From JACOMS01 sp051252005 (GTDB taxonomy: Bacteria; Pseudomonadota; Alphaproteobacteria; Caulobacterales; Maricaulaceae), in the NCBI GenBank assembly GCA_051252005.1, contig JBPOEZ010000003.1, positions 310,001-374,000 on the forward strand: 64,000 nucleotides of DNA, written 5' to 3'. Both the position numbers and the translations under genes were made by a program. How positions within the stretch are numbered: position 1 is the first letter of the stretch; every line of letters begins with the position of its first letter. The notes under the pieces are model-generated. The model saw nothing but the letters and a program-made list of their open reading frames with translations. It had not been told where the DNA came from and did no database searches. Shown here in pieces: positions 16,844 through 26,122 of this stretch.

Positions 16844-18220
16844 ATGACGATAACGAGACGACACTTGCTAACGGGCGCTGCGGCAACGGCAGCCGTGATC
16901 GGTTCTGGTTGTACAGCCGCGATGGGACACAAGAGCTCTTACCTCACACAGATACTTGCACCGCAAAATAACAATACCGTCTTTCATTGGCTTGATATTA
17001 TCATGCAGCAAATCCGTGACCAGCGCGTGCCCCCGCCTCGCGCGGCTGTTGCCTTTGCCGCGCCGCTCGTCGCGGGTTTTCTTGCCGTGAACGGTCTCAC
17101 CAGACAATATGCCGAACCCTACGGCATCGGCTACGGCCCGCAGGGCGCAGACCTCGACGTCGCTTACGGCGTTGCCTTTGCGACCGCTGCGTCCGAAGCC
17201 TTTCAACAGCCCTTCCTTGTAGAGCGCGCGGCGTTCTTGAGGCAATTCCCTAACGGAGAAGCCAAATCACGCGGCATCAAATGGGGCCGGCATGTCGGGC
17301 TCGAAATCGTCAAAATGCGTACAGACGACGCCGCTCACCTGACCAAAGCCAACTACTATCGCAAACTCTATACACGCCGCACAGACGCGCTCGCATGGAA
17401 ACCAACAGGCACATTTTATAGCGCCAAACCCGGCCCTGCATTTTCTTCGTTCCCAAAAGCCTTATTCCCCGGTCACGGCGGCATCAGGCCTTGGACGATG
17501 CAAAGCGGATCACAGTTCCGCGTCCCAGGCTTCTATGATCCCGCAAGCCCAGAATTTGCTCGCGAGTTTAACCTCATTCGGACGCTCGGCGGAAGACGCA
17601 GCCCCATCCGCACCGCAGACCAAACAGAAATTGCGCTGTTTTGGGAAGATGGTCCTTGGGGTATTACCCCTCCTGGGCATTTCCTATATTTAGCCGTACA
17701 GGCTTTGCAACATCACCGCTTTAGTCTTACCGATCTTGCGCGTAACTTTGCCCTACTCGGCATGACACAATGTGATGCGTCTATCTGTTCATGGGATAAT
17801 AAATATGCCCATGATGTCATTCGCCCGGAAAGCGCTATCCGCGCACGCGCGCCGTTCTTTAATAACCCTGACCCTTCTATTCGCAGATATAACAACTGGG
17901 CCAGCTATATCCCGACCCCGGAATTCCCGTCCTACACATCCGGACACTCCACGTTCGGCGCTGCTGCTGCCGCCATGATGGGCCTAATATTAGGTCACGA
18001 TAATGTCCCGCTTGTCGGGCAAACACCTGACCAAGTCCTATGGCCACAGCTCAAAGGAAAAGTGCGCCGCTGGAGCGGGTTTCAGCATGCAGCAGAAGAA
18101 AACGGCCTAAGCCGGCTTTACGGCGGCGTTCACTGGGAAATCGATCACAAGATGGGGATGCAATCAGGCGCGGATCTCTCAAAGCACGCCTTCCACACCT
18201 TGTTCCCGAGGAATGGATAA
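16844..18220 (+). CDS. Vanadium-dependent haloperoxidase-like phosphatase/peroxidase, exported
   Basis: The 458-residue protein has a twin-arginine-like leader (TRRHLLTGAAATAAVIGSGC, Cys23 possibly lipidated) and a C-terminal catalytic domain of the vanadium haloperoxidase/PAP2 superfamily. All vanadate-pocket motifs are present: K-x6-RP as KYAHDVIRP, PSYTSGHST, and SR-x5-H-x3-D as SRLYGGVHWEID. This supports an active enzyme oxidising halides with peroxide, though acid phosphatase activity is possible. ATG 16844 places the leader correctly; a TTG at 16805 would extend it. The next gene starts one base after its stop, so they are coupled. Confidence 0.87.
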   Translation: MTITRRHLLTGAAATAAVIGSGCTAAMGHKSSYLTQILAPQNNNTVFHWLDIIMQQIRDQRVPPPRAAVAFAAPLVAGFLAVNGLTRQYAEPYGIGYGPQGADLDVAYGVAFATAASEAFQQPFLVERAAFLRQFPNGEAKSRGIKWGRHVGLEIVKMRTDDAAHLTKANYYRKLYTRRTDALAWKPTGTFYSAKPGPAFSSFPKALFPGHGGIRPWTMQSGSQFRVPGFYDPASPEFAREFNLIRTLGGRRSPIRTADQTEIALFWEDGPWGITPPGHFLYLAVQALQHHRFSLTDLARNFALLGMTQCDASICSWDNKYAHDVIRPESAIRARAPFFNNPDPSIRRYNNWASYIPTPEFPSYTSGHSTFGAAAAAMMGLILGHDNVPLVGQTPDQVLWPQLKGKVRRWSGFQHAAEENGLSRLYGGVHWEIDHKMGMQSGADLSKHAFHTLFPRNG

Positions 18221-18221
18221 T

Positions 18222-19526
18222 ATGACCTTCCGGCACACAAAATTACTCGCATTCACTGCAATCGGCGCGCTCCTCACAGCATGCTCAAACGGACATGACC
18301 CGCGCCACAATCATAAGGTGGGCTCTGGCCAGCATTCGGGCGGTTATGTCTACAACTCCCCTACGGGTCATTACCACCAGCCGCAAATCCCTGCCTATTA
18401 CGCAGCAGGACAAGGGGGGCATTATCAGCATGCTACCCCGCAAAATGCCTATTACAATCCAGCTTACACGCACACGCAAGGACAAGCCTATTCCGCTGCG
18501 CCGCAATATGGCTATCCGCAGCAGCAGGCCTATTACGCAAAGCCTGCACCGGTTTATAATAATCGCGGATCGAAATTTAGCTACGAATCGCTCAATGCTT
18601 TCGAAGCCCCTGTCGCCGCAGAAATTGCAGGCGTGACGTTTGAGCTGCGCGGACGCGTAGACTCTGTTGCCGATTACAGCTTTGAAACCAAAGGTAATTT
18701 GGATAATCGCGTCGTTGGCACACATAGAATTAGCGCAGAGAAACAACTCCCGAACCGCTTTACCATCGGCGCACTTTTTACGGGTCGCCACGAAGATATT
18801 GGCAATGACACAGTCGATTATAAAGGCCGCGTCAGAGGCTATGTCGGGGGGTCATGGGGCACAATTATTGGCGGGAACGTCCAAGATGTTGTCTATGAAG
18901 ACACGCGCCGCCTCAGAGGCGCAGGCAACCTTGTTGGTAACGGAGCGCGCGAAGAAAACCTCGCGGGTGACGGCGCGCTTGGACGCCTAAATGATTGGGG
19001 CGGGGGTTATCAAGGCCGTTTTGGCCCGACAACTATCAGCACCATCGTCGATGAAGACGCAAATTATGACATCGGCATCAAATTTCAGCGCCCTATCGGT
19101 AACAAAGATTACCGCCTGACAGCTCGCCACAATACTGGGACATTTCTCGCCGCTGACGGCGTCACAGAAATCGATACAAAAGCCGTTTCCGGCGTCGGTG
19201 AATATGTCTACGGCAGCACGCGTTATGATTTAGGCGGTGGTTACGAGCATCTGGAAACCGGCGGGACGAAAGCTGATCGGTGGTTCACATCCGCAGGCTT
19301 TACAACGAAATCTGGCATGTGGGGATTGACCGTAGAAGGCCATTACGGCGAGATCGAAGGCCAAAAAGAAGTTTCAGCATTTGCTGGTGTCAAATATGAT
19401 CTTGCACGCGGCCTCGCCGCCACAGCGGCTGTCGACTATGAAGACCGCCAAATCAATATCGGCGGTGTTAATTACGTGAACACAAAAGACACTCGCGCCC
19501 TCATGGGGCTAAGCTACGGGTTCTAA
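18222..19526 (+). CDS. Lipoprotein with Tyr/Gln/Pro-rich linker and predicted outer-membrane beta-barrel
   Basis: The 434-residue protein starts with a lipoprotein signal (GALLTAC, Cys21), continues with a His/Tyr/Gln/Pro-rich linker (about residues 25-115) and ends in about 300 residues of alternating beta-strand pattern with turns rich in G, N and D, closing in a C-terminal Phe (GLSYGF), as porins do. The combination of lipid anchor and barrel is unusual. Start 18222 has GAGGA nine bases upstream; an ATG at 18213 has none. It follows the haloperoxidase gene by one base, suggesting a shared envelope role. No family is recognised. Confidence 0.82.
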   Translation: MTFRHTKLLAFTAIGALLTACSNGHDPRHNHKVGSGQHSGGYVYNSPTGHYHQPQIPAYYAAGQGGHYQHATPQNAYYNPAYTHTQGQAYSAAPQYGYPQQQAYYAKPAPVYNNRGSKFSYESLNAFEAPVAAEIAGVTFELRGRVDSVADYSFETKGNLDNRVVGTHRISAEKQLPNRFTIGALFTGRHEDIGNDTVDYKGRVRGYVGGSWGTIIGGNVQDVVYEDTRRLRGAGNLVGNGAREENLAGDGALGRLNDWGGGYQGRFGPTTISTIVDEDANYDIGIKFQRPIGNKDYRLTARHNTGTFLAADGVTEIDTKAVSGVGEYVYGSTRYDLGGGYEHLETGGTKADRWFTSAGFTTKSGMWGLTVEGHYGEIEGQKEVSAFAGVKYDLARGLAATAAVDYEDRQINIGGVNYVNTKDTRALMGLSYGF

Positions 19527-19548
19527 GCAACACCAAATTCAAAGCATA

Positions 19549-19580
19549 AAAAAAGCCGGAGCATTTGCCCCGGCTTTTTC
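19549..19580. terminator. Bidirectional terminator between convergent genes
   Basis: GCCGG (from 19555) pairs with CCGGC (19570-19574), extended by flanking A-run/T-run pairing, with T-rich tails on either strand. It lies between the barrel lipoprotein gene and convergent ndk. Confidence 0.8.
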
Positions 19581-19599
19581 GTTTCTATGAGGCGAAGCT

Positions 19600-20022
19600 C
19601 TATCCGACGATTTCGTCTTCGCTGAAGAAGAATACGATTTCTTCGGCGGCTGTTTCGGGCGCGTCCGAACCGTGGACTGTGTTGGCATCGATACTTTTAG
19701 CATATTCAGCGCGGATTGTGCCCGCATCAGCTTCAGCTGGGTTTGTTGCGCCCATAACTTTGCGGTAATTTGCAATAGCGTTTTCGCCTTCAAGAACCTG
19801 AACAACAACTGGGCCTGACATCATGAATGCGACAAGGTCATTGTAGAATGGACGCTCTTTGTGCACAGCGTAGAAACCGCCAGCTTGCTCTTTGGTGAGC
19901 TGAAGGCGTTTCTGGGCGATGATGCGTAGTCCAGCTTCTTCGATTTTTGCGTTGACGAGACCTGTGATGTTACGCTCTGTAGCGTCAGGTTTTACGATTG
20001 AGAATGTACGTTCCAAAGCCAT
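19600..20022 (-). CDS. ndk: Nucleoside diphosphate kinase
   Basis: Ndk transfers gamma-phosphate from NTPs to NDPs through a phosphohistidine. The 140-residue protein has the standard length and starts MALERTFSIVKPDATERN. The active-site histidine is in NTVHGSDAPETA. The start has AGGAG just upstream (AGGAGATACTC). It is monocistronic, with its own terminator shared with the convergent gene. Confidence 0.98.
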   Translation of the reverse strand: MALERTFSIVKPDATERNITGLVNAKIEEAGLRIIAQKRLQLTKEQAGGFYAVHKERPFYNDLVAFMMSGPVVVQVLEGENAIANYRKVMGATNPAEADAGTIRAEYAKSIDANTVHGSDAPETAAEEIVFFFSEDEIVG

Positions 20023-20147
20023 GAGTATCTCCTAAGGCGTGGTGGGTTATTTTTAATTTGGGCGCTCTATAACGGGGCTTGGGCTTAATGGGAACCCGTG
20101 TTAGTCACCCTATCGCATATTTAGTATAGGTTTCTAATAGACACGCC

Positions 20148-22046
20148 GTGCTTCACATCAATGACCTGACATACCGTATTGAAGGCCGCCCCCTTTTCGA
20201 ACAAGCGACGCTCGCTGTGCGTAAGGGTATGAAGATGGGTCTTGTCGGGCGAAACGGTACGGGAAAGTCCACGCTTTTTCGGCTCATCAAAAGCGAAATC
20301 AGCCCTGATGACGGCGAGATCAACCTTCGCAAAGGCGCGCGGTTTGGCGTTGTCGATCAGGAAGTCCCGTCCGGCCCAGAAAGCTTGCTTGCGACGGTTC
20401 TGGCCGCAGATACGGAACGCACGAATTTACTCGCAGAGGCCGAGATCGCCAAAGACCCTATGCGGATCGCCGCAATCCATACACGCCTTGGCGACATTGA
20501 CGCCTATAGCGCGGAAGCGCGCGCAGGTTCCATCTTATCTGGCCTCGGGTTTTCCGGCGAAGACCAGCAGCGCGCCTGCGCTGACTTTTCTGGCGGGTGG
20601 CGGATGAGGGTCGCGCTCGCAGCCATGTTGTTCGCCTCGCCCGATCTTTTACTCCTTGATGAGCCGACAAATTACCTAGACGTGGAAGGTGCCGTCTGGC
20701 TTGAAACACACATCCGCTCTTACCCCGGCACGGCGTTTGTTATTTCCCATGATAGGGACTTTTTAAACCGCGCGGTCACGCACATTGCTCACCTGCGCGA
20801 GGGGAAACTGTTCCCATATTCTGGCGGGTATGACAGCTTTGAAAAGCAGCTTCGCGAGCAACAACGCCAGTCTATGGCGCTCCTCGGCAAACAAGAAGAT
20901 GAGCGTCGCCGCCTTGAAGCCTTTGTAACCCGTTTCAGAGCACAGGCTAACAAGGCTAAGCAAGCGCAGAGCCGAGTGAAACGGCTAGAGAAAATGAAAC
21001 CCGTCGCCACTATTATTGACGACCCGATCCCGCCGATCGACCTGCCCAGCCCAGAGCGCTCACTCTCGCCCCCGATCATTCGGTTTAATGATGTGACACT
21101 TAGTTACGAAGAAGACACACCCATACTGCGCGGCCTTGATCAGCGCATTGACCCCGATGACCGGATCGGTCTCTTGGGCAAGAACGGTGAAGGCAAGTCA
21201 ACATTTGCCAAGGCGATTATGGGCTCCCTTGCGCCGCAATCCGGTTACATCCGCCGGCACAAAAAAATGATCATTGGGTATTTCGCACAACACGAAATTG
21301 ACGCACTGAACCTTAACGAGTCCGCTTATGATCATATCCTCGCGCTTATGCCTGACGCGACTGAAGCGCAAAGGCGCGCGCGGCTTGCACGCTTTGGTCT
21401 CGACTTCAATCGAGCAGAAACCAAAGCGGGCAACCTTTCAGGCGGCGAGAAGGCGCGGCTGCTGTTCTCTCTCATTAGCTTCCACGCCCCTCACCTGCTG
21501 GTGCTCGACGAACCCGCCAACCACCTCGATATGGATAGCCGGTCAGAGCTTATACAGGCGCTCAACGGCTATGACGGCGCAGTGCTCGTCATAAGTCATG
21601 ATAGGAACCTATTGGAATCCGTGGTTGACCGTCTCTGGATCGTCAATGCCGGAACGGTCTCGGCATTTGACGGATCGCTCGAAGATTACCGCGCCTTCCA
21701 GATCGAGCAGTCAAAGCCCCCTAGAAAGCCGAAAGCCAAACCAGAGAATGACCCTCGCGCCGCCCGCAAAGCAGCCGCTGATGCCCGCCGCGCACTTGCC
21801 CCTTTGAAAAAGGCGGCTGAGAAAATTGAAGTGCAAATAAATAAGGCGAGGAAAAAACTTTCTGTCATGGATGCGAGCTTGGCAGATCCAAAACTCTACA
21901 CAGAGCAAAGCGAAAAAGCTCAGCGCTTAATGCAAAACAGAGGGCAACTTGATAAGTTAATCGAAACATTAGAGGACGATTGGCTCGAAGCTTTAGACAA
22001 ATATGAGACAGAAAAAACTAAAACTGATGACCTCCCAAACGGATAA
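20148..22046 (+). CDS. ABC-F family ATPase
   Basis: The 632-residue protein has two ABC ATPase domains in one chain without membrane helices, the ABC-F layout of ribosome-associated ATPases (Uup/YheS/EttA type). Walker A motifs are GRNGTGKST (about residue 35) and GKNGEGKST (about 345); signatures are FSGGWRMRVAL and LSGGEKARL; Walker B are LLLLDEPTN and LLVLDEPAN. The inter-domain linker is basic, and the C-terminus (about 525-625) is a charged coiled coil. Length fits YheS-like members. The start is GTG 20148 (LHINDLTYRIEGRPL follows). Its exact ribosomal function cannot be told from sequence. Confidence 0.93.
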   Translation: MLHINDLTYRIEGRPLFEQATLAVRKGMKMGLVGRNGTGKSTLFRLIKSEISPDDGEINLRKGARFGVVDQEVPSGPESLLATVLAADTERTNLLAEAEIAKDPMRIAAIHTRLGDIDAYSAEARAGSILSGLGFSGEDQQRACADFSGGWRMRVALAAMLFASPDLLLLDEPTNYLDVEGAVWLETHIRSYPGTAFVISHDRDFLNRAVTHIAHLREGKLFPYSGGYDSFEKQLREQQRQSMALLGKQEDERRRLEAFVTRFRAQANKAKQAQSRVKRLEKMKPVATIIDDPIPPIDLPSPERSLSPPIIRFNDVTLSYEEDTPILRGLDQRIDPDDRIGLLGKNGEGKSTFAKAIMGSLAPQSGYIRRHKKMIIGYFAQHEIDALNLNESAYDHILALMPDATEAQRRARLARFGLDFNRAETKAGNLSGGEKARLLFSLISFHAPHLLVLDEPANHLDMDSRSELIQALNGYDGAVLVISHDRNLLESVVDRLWIVNAGTVSAFDGSLEDYRAFQIEQSKPPRKPKAKPENDPRAARKAAADARRALAPLKKAAEKIEVQINKARKKLSVMDASLADPKLYTEQSEKAQRLMQNRGQLDKLIETLEDDWLEALDKYETEKTKTDDLPNG

Positions 22047-22158
22047 ATTGAGAAAACATTTTCTACGTCAAGCTTTGAAGCAATCAGACGCCGTAATATT
22101 TGCCACGACGCAGCGTCCATGACAGTATAGCCGCGCACCCTCTTTAAGGAATGATCCG

Positions 22159-24006
22159 ATGAATTTATCTCGCCGCGCCCTTCTTCAATCCTCCGCCGCC
22201 GTTGCCGCGTCTGCCGCTTTGCCTATATCGGCCTGCGGCGATAAAGCCGTAACCTCCGCTACGCCCGCCGCAAAATCTATCGACGCGCTTTTAAAACAAG
22301 CCGTGGATGTAATGCTAACCGCTTATCCTGAGAGCGCCTCTAGCGCAGGGCTTGATACGGGTGAGTATGCGGCTCTGAAATCAAAACTCACGGACAGATC
22401 AGCAGCAGGACAAGCCGCAATAAAACAAAACGTCAAGACTATGCTCGGCAAACTTGATGCCGTTGATACAGGAGCGCTAACCCCTGATCAGGCTTTGAAC
22501 GTTGATGTCACCCGCTCCGTTTTCGATATGGCCACCGAAGGCTTTGATATTCCTTACGGCGACATGGCGCTTTTAAATTATAATTGGTCGTACCGGAACA
22601 GCCCTTACGCAGTGGCGCAAAACACAGGGGCCTTTGTTGAAATTCCGAGCTTCCTAGACTCGTCCCATGCCGTTGACACTGCAGAAGACGCCGAAAGCTA
22701 TCTCGCCCGTATGGAAGCCTATGCCGGACAGCTTGACGGGGAAAGTGAACGGGTACGGCTCGAAGCCGCACGCGGCGTTGTCCTCCCTGATTTCCTTATG
22801 GAAAAAACATTGGCGCAACTGCGCGGCGCTCGCAAGCAATCCCCAGAAAGCTGGGGCATTGTCAGTTCGCTCGCCGCAAAAACATCTAACATGGGCGAGA
22901 AATATGGCCGCGCCGCAAACGAGCTAGCATCTGGCACTCTTGGCCCTGCCATAGACCGCCAAATCGCCGCGCTCGAAGCCGCCGCGCCGCAAGCGACATC
23001 AGACGCGGGTGTTTGGGCGAAACCTGACGGCGACGCCTACTATGATTGGGCCCTGCGCGCGGGTACAACGACATCCATGTCGCCCGAGGAAGTACACCAA
23101 ATGGGTCTTGATGAACTCGCCAGTCTGCATGACCGTATGGAGCCTATCCTCCAGTCTATTGGTTACACACAAGGGTCAGTTGGCGCGCGCATGACCGCGC
23201 TTGGCAAGGATAAACAATACCTCTTCAAAGAAGGCGATCCGGGCCGGGCCGAAATTATGGCCTTCATTCATGACGCTCTGGACGACATTCGTGCCCGCAT
23301 GCCGCATGCTTTCGAAACGCTTGTTCCGGGCTTCCTTGAAGTCACCCGTATTGCCCCTGACGTCGAAGCGGGCGCGCCCGGCGCATATGGCGGCGCGGGG
23401 TCTATTGACGGAAAGAAGCCGGGGCATTTTTGGATTAATCTACGCTCGACAGATTTACACAATAAGTTCAATCTTGCGGACCTTACTTATCACGAAGCCA
23501 TTCCCGGCCATGTGTGGCAGGGCGAATATACGTTCAAGCAGCCGCTGATCCGCTCACTTCTGGCATTTAATGCCTATTCCGAAGGCTGGGCGCTTTACGC
23601 GCAGCAGATCGCGGACGAGCTTGGCGTTTATGAGGATTTCCCTGTTGGACGTCTCGGCTATTTACAATCGCTTGCCTTCCGCGCGTGCCGCCTTGTTGTC
23701 GATACGGGCCTTCACGCCAAACGCTGGACCCGAGAAGAAGCCAATATTTGGTTTGTCGAAAATAACGGCTCTAACCCCGAAGAAGTTCGCGGCGAAGTCG
23801 ATAGATATTGCGCGTGGCCGGGTCAGGCCTGCGGCTATAAGGTCGGACATTCCGCCATCAACGGTTTGCGCGCCAAAGCCAAAACTGAGCTTGGCGATAA
23901 GTTTGATTTCCGGCAGTTCAACGACGCCGTCGTCCTTGGCGGGGCCGTGCCGATGACCGTATTAGGCCGCGTTGTTGATGATTATATCGCCCGCAAAAAA
24001 GGGTAA
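22159..24006 (+). CDS. DUF885 family hydrolase (putative metallopeptidase), exported
   Basis: The 615-residue protein has a twin-arginine-type leader (SRRALLQSSAAVAASAALPISAC) that may also be lipidated. The DUF885 domain fills the rest. The likely zinc site HEAIPGHVWQ sits near residue 445, and SEGWALYAQQIADELGVYED downstream supplies further conserved acidic residues, as in this putative M-type peptidase family. ATG follows AAGGAATG. It stands alone; the stop is adjacent to the convergent UPF0126 gene. Confidence 0.92.
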   Translation: MNLSRRALLQSSAAVAASAALPISACGDKAVTSATPAAKSIDALLKQAVDVMLTAYPESASSAGLDTGEYAALKSKLTDRSAAGQAAIKQNVKTMLGKLDAVDTGALTPDQALNVDVTRSVFDMATEGFDIPYGDMALLNYNWSYRNSPYAVAQNTGAFVEIPSFLDSSHAVDTAEDAESYLARMEAYAGQLDGESERVRLEAARGVVLPDFLMEKTLAQLRGARKQSPESWGIVSSLAAKTSNMGEKYGRAANELASGTLGPAIDRQIAALEAAAPQATSDAGVWAKPDGDAYYDWALRAGTTTSMSPEEVHQMGLDELASLHDRMEPILQSIGYTQGSVGARMTALGKDKQYLFKEGDPGRAEIMAFIHDALDDIRARMPHAFETLVPGFLEVTRIAPDVEAGAPGAYGGAGSIDGKKPGHFWINLRSTDLHNKFNLADLTYHEAIPGHVWQGEYTFKQPLIRSLLAFNAYSEGWALYAQQIADELGVYEDFPVGRLGYLQSLAFRACRLVVDTGLHAKRWTREEANIWFVENNGSNPEEVRGEVDRYCAWPGQACGYKVGHSAINGLRAKAKTELGDKFDFRQFNDAVVLGGAVPMTVLGRVVDDYIARKKG

Positions 24007-24621
24007 TTATTCGCGGGGTTTTCGCGCAGGCAATGACCAACCAAAAATAAGCGCGCAGCCCCGCACAATAAAGGCGCTAACGCCGCCAATTAAAAGGCTC
24101 ACAGGTTCGCTTAGTCCTTGCCCTGCACAAAGACAGTAAATCAGACCTCCGACAAGCGCCGCCGTCGCGTATATTTCTTTCTGCAGGATAAGCGGGACTT
24201 CGTTATTAACCACATCGCGGAGCATCCCGCCTACAGACGCCGTTACAACCCCCATAGTCACGCTGATCGTAATATCATGCGTCATCGCAAAGGCTTTTGA
24301 CGCGCCCATGACGCAAAACAAAGCCAGCCCGACGGCATCTGCCCATTCGAGCCATGTGAGCCTCCGGCCAAGACGCGGCGGAAAGGCGTAGACCAAGCCG
24401 GCCGCCGCAATTGCAAGGCCAATGTAAATCGGTGCATCAATCCAGAAAACGGGAACCCCCAAAATAAGGTCGCGTACGGTTCCGCCGCCAATGGCGGGCA
24501 GCATAGCCAAGACAACATGGCCAAATATATCCATATTACTTCGGTTAGCCGCGAGCGCTCCGCTAAGCGCAAAGACAAAAACTCCGGCTAATCCAAGGCC
24601 AAAAATGAAGGATATAGGCAT
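24007..24621 (-). CDS. UPF0126/TRIC-type membrane protein (YadS/YicG family)
   Basis: The 204-residue protein has about seven membrane helices arranged as two repeats, each with a glycine-rich signature: AIGGGTVRDLILGVPVFWI in the first and SVGGMLRDVVNNEVPLIL in the second. The family is structurally related to trimeric intracellular cation channels and some members have been linked to glycine uptake. ATG 24621 gives the family length of about 205; a longer frame from 24669 overlaps the upstream gene. It follows the GST gene by 14 bases and is probably cotranscribed. Confidence 0.88.
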   Translation of the reverse strand: MPISFIFGLGLAGVFVFALSGALAANRSNMDIFGHVVLAMLPAIGGGTVRDLILGVPVFWIDAPIYIGLAIAAAGLVYAFPPRLGRRLTWLEWADAVGLALFCVMGASKAFAMTHDITISVTMGVVTASVGGMLRDVVNNEVPLILQKEIYATAALVGGLIYCLCAGQGLSEPVSLLIGGVSAFIVRGCALIFGWSLPARKPRE

Positions 24622-24635
24622 GACGGTAAGTCCGT

Positions 24636-25532
24636 TTACGTCTCTTCCGAAGGTCCGATTTTGTCCCATGTCTGGGTATCGAAATCACTTGCCGCGTGGC
24701 GTTCACGAAGCTGGCTCTCGGGCTTGCCCCACGCACGGTTGACCATACGGCCACGCTGCACGGCTGCACGCGCCGCAATCTCGTCATTCCAGCGCACAAC
24801 ATTTTTATACTTATGCGTCTCTAGGAACTCAGCAGCCTCGTAAACTATGTTGGCAACAACGGCCCCATACCACGGGAAAATCGCCATGTCAGCAATCGTG
24901 TATTCATCCCCAGCCATGAAGCGATTATTTGCTAAATGACGATCGAGAACGTCAAGCTGCCGTTTCACTTCCATAGCGAAACGGTCAATGCAATATTCTA
25001 TTTTCATCGGCGCGTAGGCATAAAAATGCCCAAATCCCCCGCCGAGATAGGGCGCGCTGCCCATTTGCCAGAATAGCCAATTCAAACATTCCGTCCGCGC
25101 TTTATGCTCTTTAGGTAAAAACGCGCCGAATTTTTCGGCTAAATAAAGCAGGATGGATCCAGATTCAAATACCCGCGTCGGCTCTGACGTACTCCTGTCC
25201 ATAAGCGCCGGAATTTTAGAATTCGGGTTGATCTCGACGAAGCCGCTTCCGAACTGAGGCCCTTCTTGGATATTGATAATATAGGCGTCGTATTCCGCGC
25301 CCTTGTGACCTGCGGCGAGGAGCTCCTCGAGCATAATCGTAACTTTTACGCCGTTAGGCGTTGCGAGCGAATAAAGCTGAAGCGGGTGCTTGCCAATGGG
25401 CAACACCTTCTCATGGGTCGGCCCCGCAATAGGCCGGTTGATATTGGCAAATTTTCCGCCGCTTTCACTATCCCATGTCCAGACATTGGCCGGTTCATAT
25501 CCGGCCGGAAAGTTTTTATCACTGTCGCTCAT
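24636..25532 (-). CDS. YghU-type glutathione S-transferase
   Basis: The 298-residue protein has a long N-terminal extension (ANVWTWDSESGGKFANINRP), a thioredoxin-fold domain (LYSLATPNGVKVTIMLEEL, with cis-proline NPNSKIPAL and ESGSILLYLAEKFG) and an all-helical C-terminal domain with the N-capping motif YTIADMAIFPW. These match YghU/YfcG-like enzymes that use glutathione for disulfide-bond reductase or peroxidase chemistry. It is upstream of the UPF0126 gene on the same strand and downstream of ssb. Confidence 0.92.
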   Translation of the reverse strand: MSDSDKNFPAGYEPANVWTWDSESGGKFANINRPIAGPTHEKVLPIGKHPLQLYSLATPNGVKVTIMLEELLAAGHKGAEYDAYIINIQEGPQFGSGFVEINPNSKIPALMDRSTSEPTRVFESGSILLYLAEKFGAFLPKEHKARTECLNWLFWQMGSAPYLGGGFGHFYAYAPMKIEYCIDRFAMEVKRQLDVLDRHLANNRFMAGDEYTIADMAIFPWYGAVVANIVYEAAEFLETHKYKNVVRWNDEIAARAAVQRGRMVNRAWGKPESQLRERHAASDFDTQTWDKIGPSEET

Positions 25533-25555
25533 ATCGAGTTTCCTAGTTTTTGGTT

Positions 25556-26074
25556 CTAGAACGGGATTTCGTCGTCGAGGTCAAAATCTTGCGCCGGACC
25601 TTCCATAGCAGAGGCTGAGCGAGACCCGCCGCCTTGATTGCCATATCCGCCGCCGCCCTGACCACCGCCTTGGCCGCGATCTTGATTGTACCCGCCGCCG
25701 CGCTGTCCGCCGCCTGAATCGTTTCGGCTATCAAGAAGAGTCAAAGTACCGCCGAAGCCCTGCAAGACAACTTCGGTAGTATATTTATCATTGCCGTCGC
25801 GGTCCGTCCATTTACGAGTTTGCAATTTGCCCTCAATATAAACCTTCGTGCCTTTTTTGACATAACGTTCGACAATGCCGACAAGTCCGTCATTGAAAAT
25901 CGCGACGCGGTGCCATTCTGTCTTTTCTTTGCGCTCACCGGATTGCTTATCTTTCCAAGTTTCCGATGTCGCGACGCTAAAGTTAGCGACTTTACCGCCA
26001 TTATTAAACGAACGGACTTCGGGATCATTGCCGACATTTCCGATTAAAATTACCTTGTTGACGGACCCAGCCAT
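25556..26074 (-). CDS. ssb: Single-stranded DNA-binding protein
   Basis: Ssb coats single-stranded DNA in replication, recombination and repair. The 172-residue protein has an N-terminal OB fold (MAGSVNKVILIGNVGNDPEVR, FSVATSETWKDK), a Gly/Gln-rich linker (about 115-150) and the acidic C-terminal tip DLDDEIPF that recruits partner proteins. A GTTC-N7-GTTC SOS box lies 34-48 bases before the start, indicating LexA control. The GST gene follows after about 23 bases. Confidence 0.97.
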   Translation of the reverse strand: MAGSVNKVILIGNVGNDPEVRSFNNGGKVANFSVATSETWKDKQSGERKEKTEWHRVAIFNDGLVGIVERYVKKGTKVYIEGKLQTRKWTDRDGNDKYTTEVVLQGFGGTLTLLDSRNDSGGGQRGGGYNQDRGQGGGQGGGGYGNQGGGSRSASAMEGPAQDFDLDDEIPF

Positions 26075-26107
26075 ACTTCACCTCTAAAATTCTTGAGCAA
26101 ACATTAT

Positions 26108-26122
26108 GTTCGCATTATGTTC
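26108..26122. promoter_or_regulatory. LexA (SOS) box, alphaproteobacterial type
   Basis: GTTC at 26108-26111 and GTTC at 26119-26122 are separated by seven bases, exactly the direct-repeat operator GTTC-N7-GTTC of alphaproteobacterial LexA. It lies just upstream of ssb on the opposite strand, within promoter distance. Confidence 0.75.

Noticed and set aside
24007..24669. Longer start for the UPF0126 protein
   Set aside because: The extra 16 residues overlap the GST gene and lie outside the family; ATG 24621 gives the usual length.
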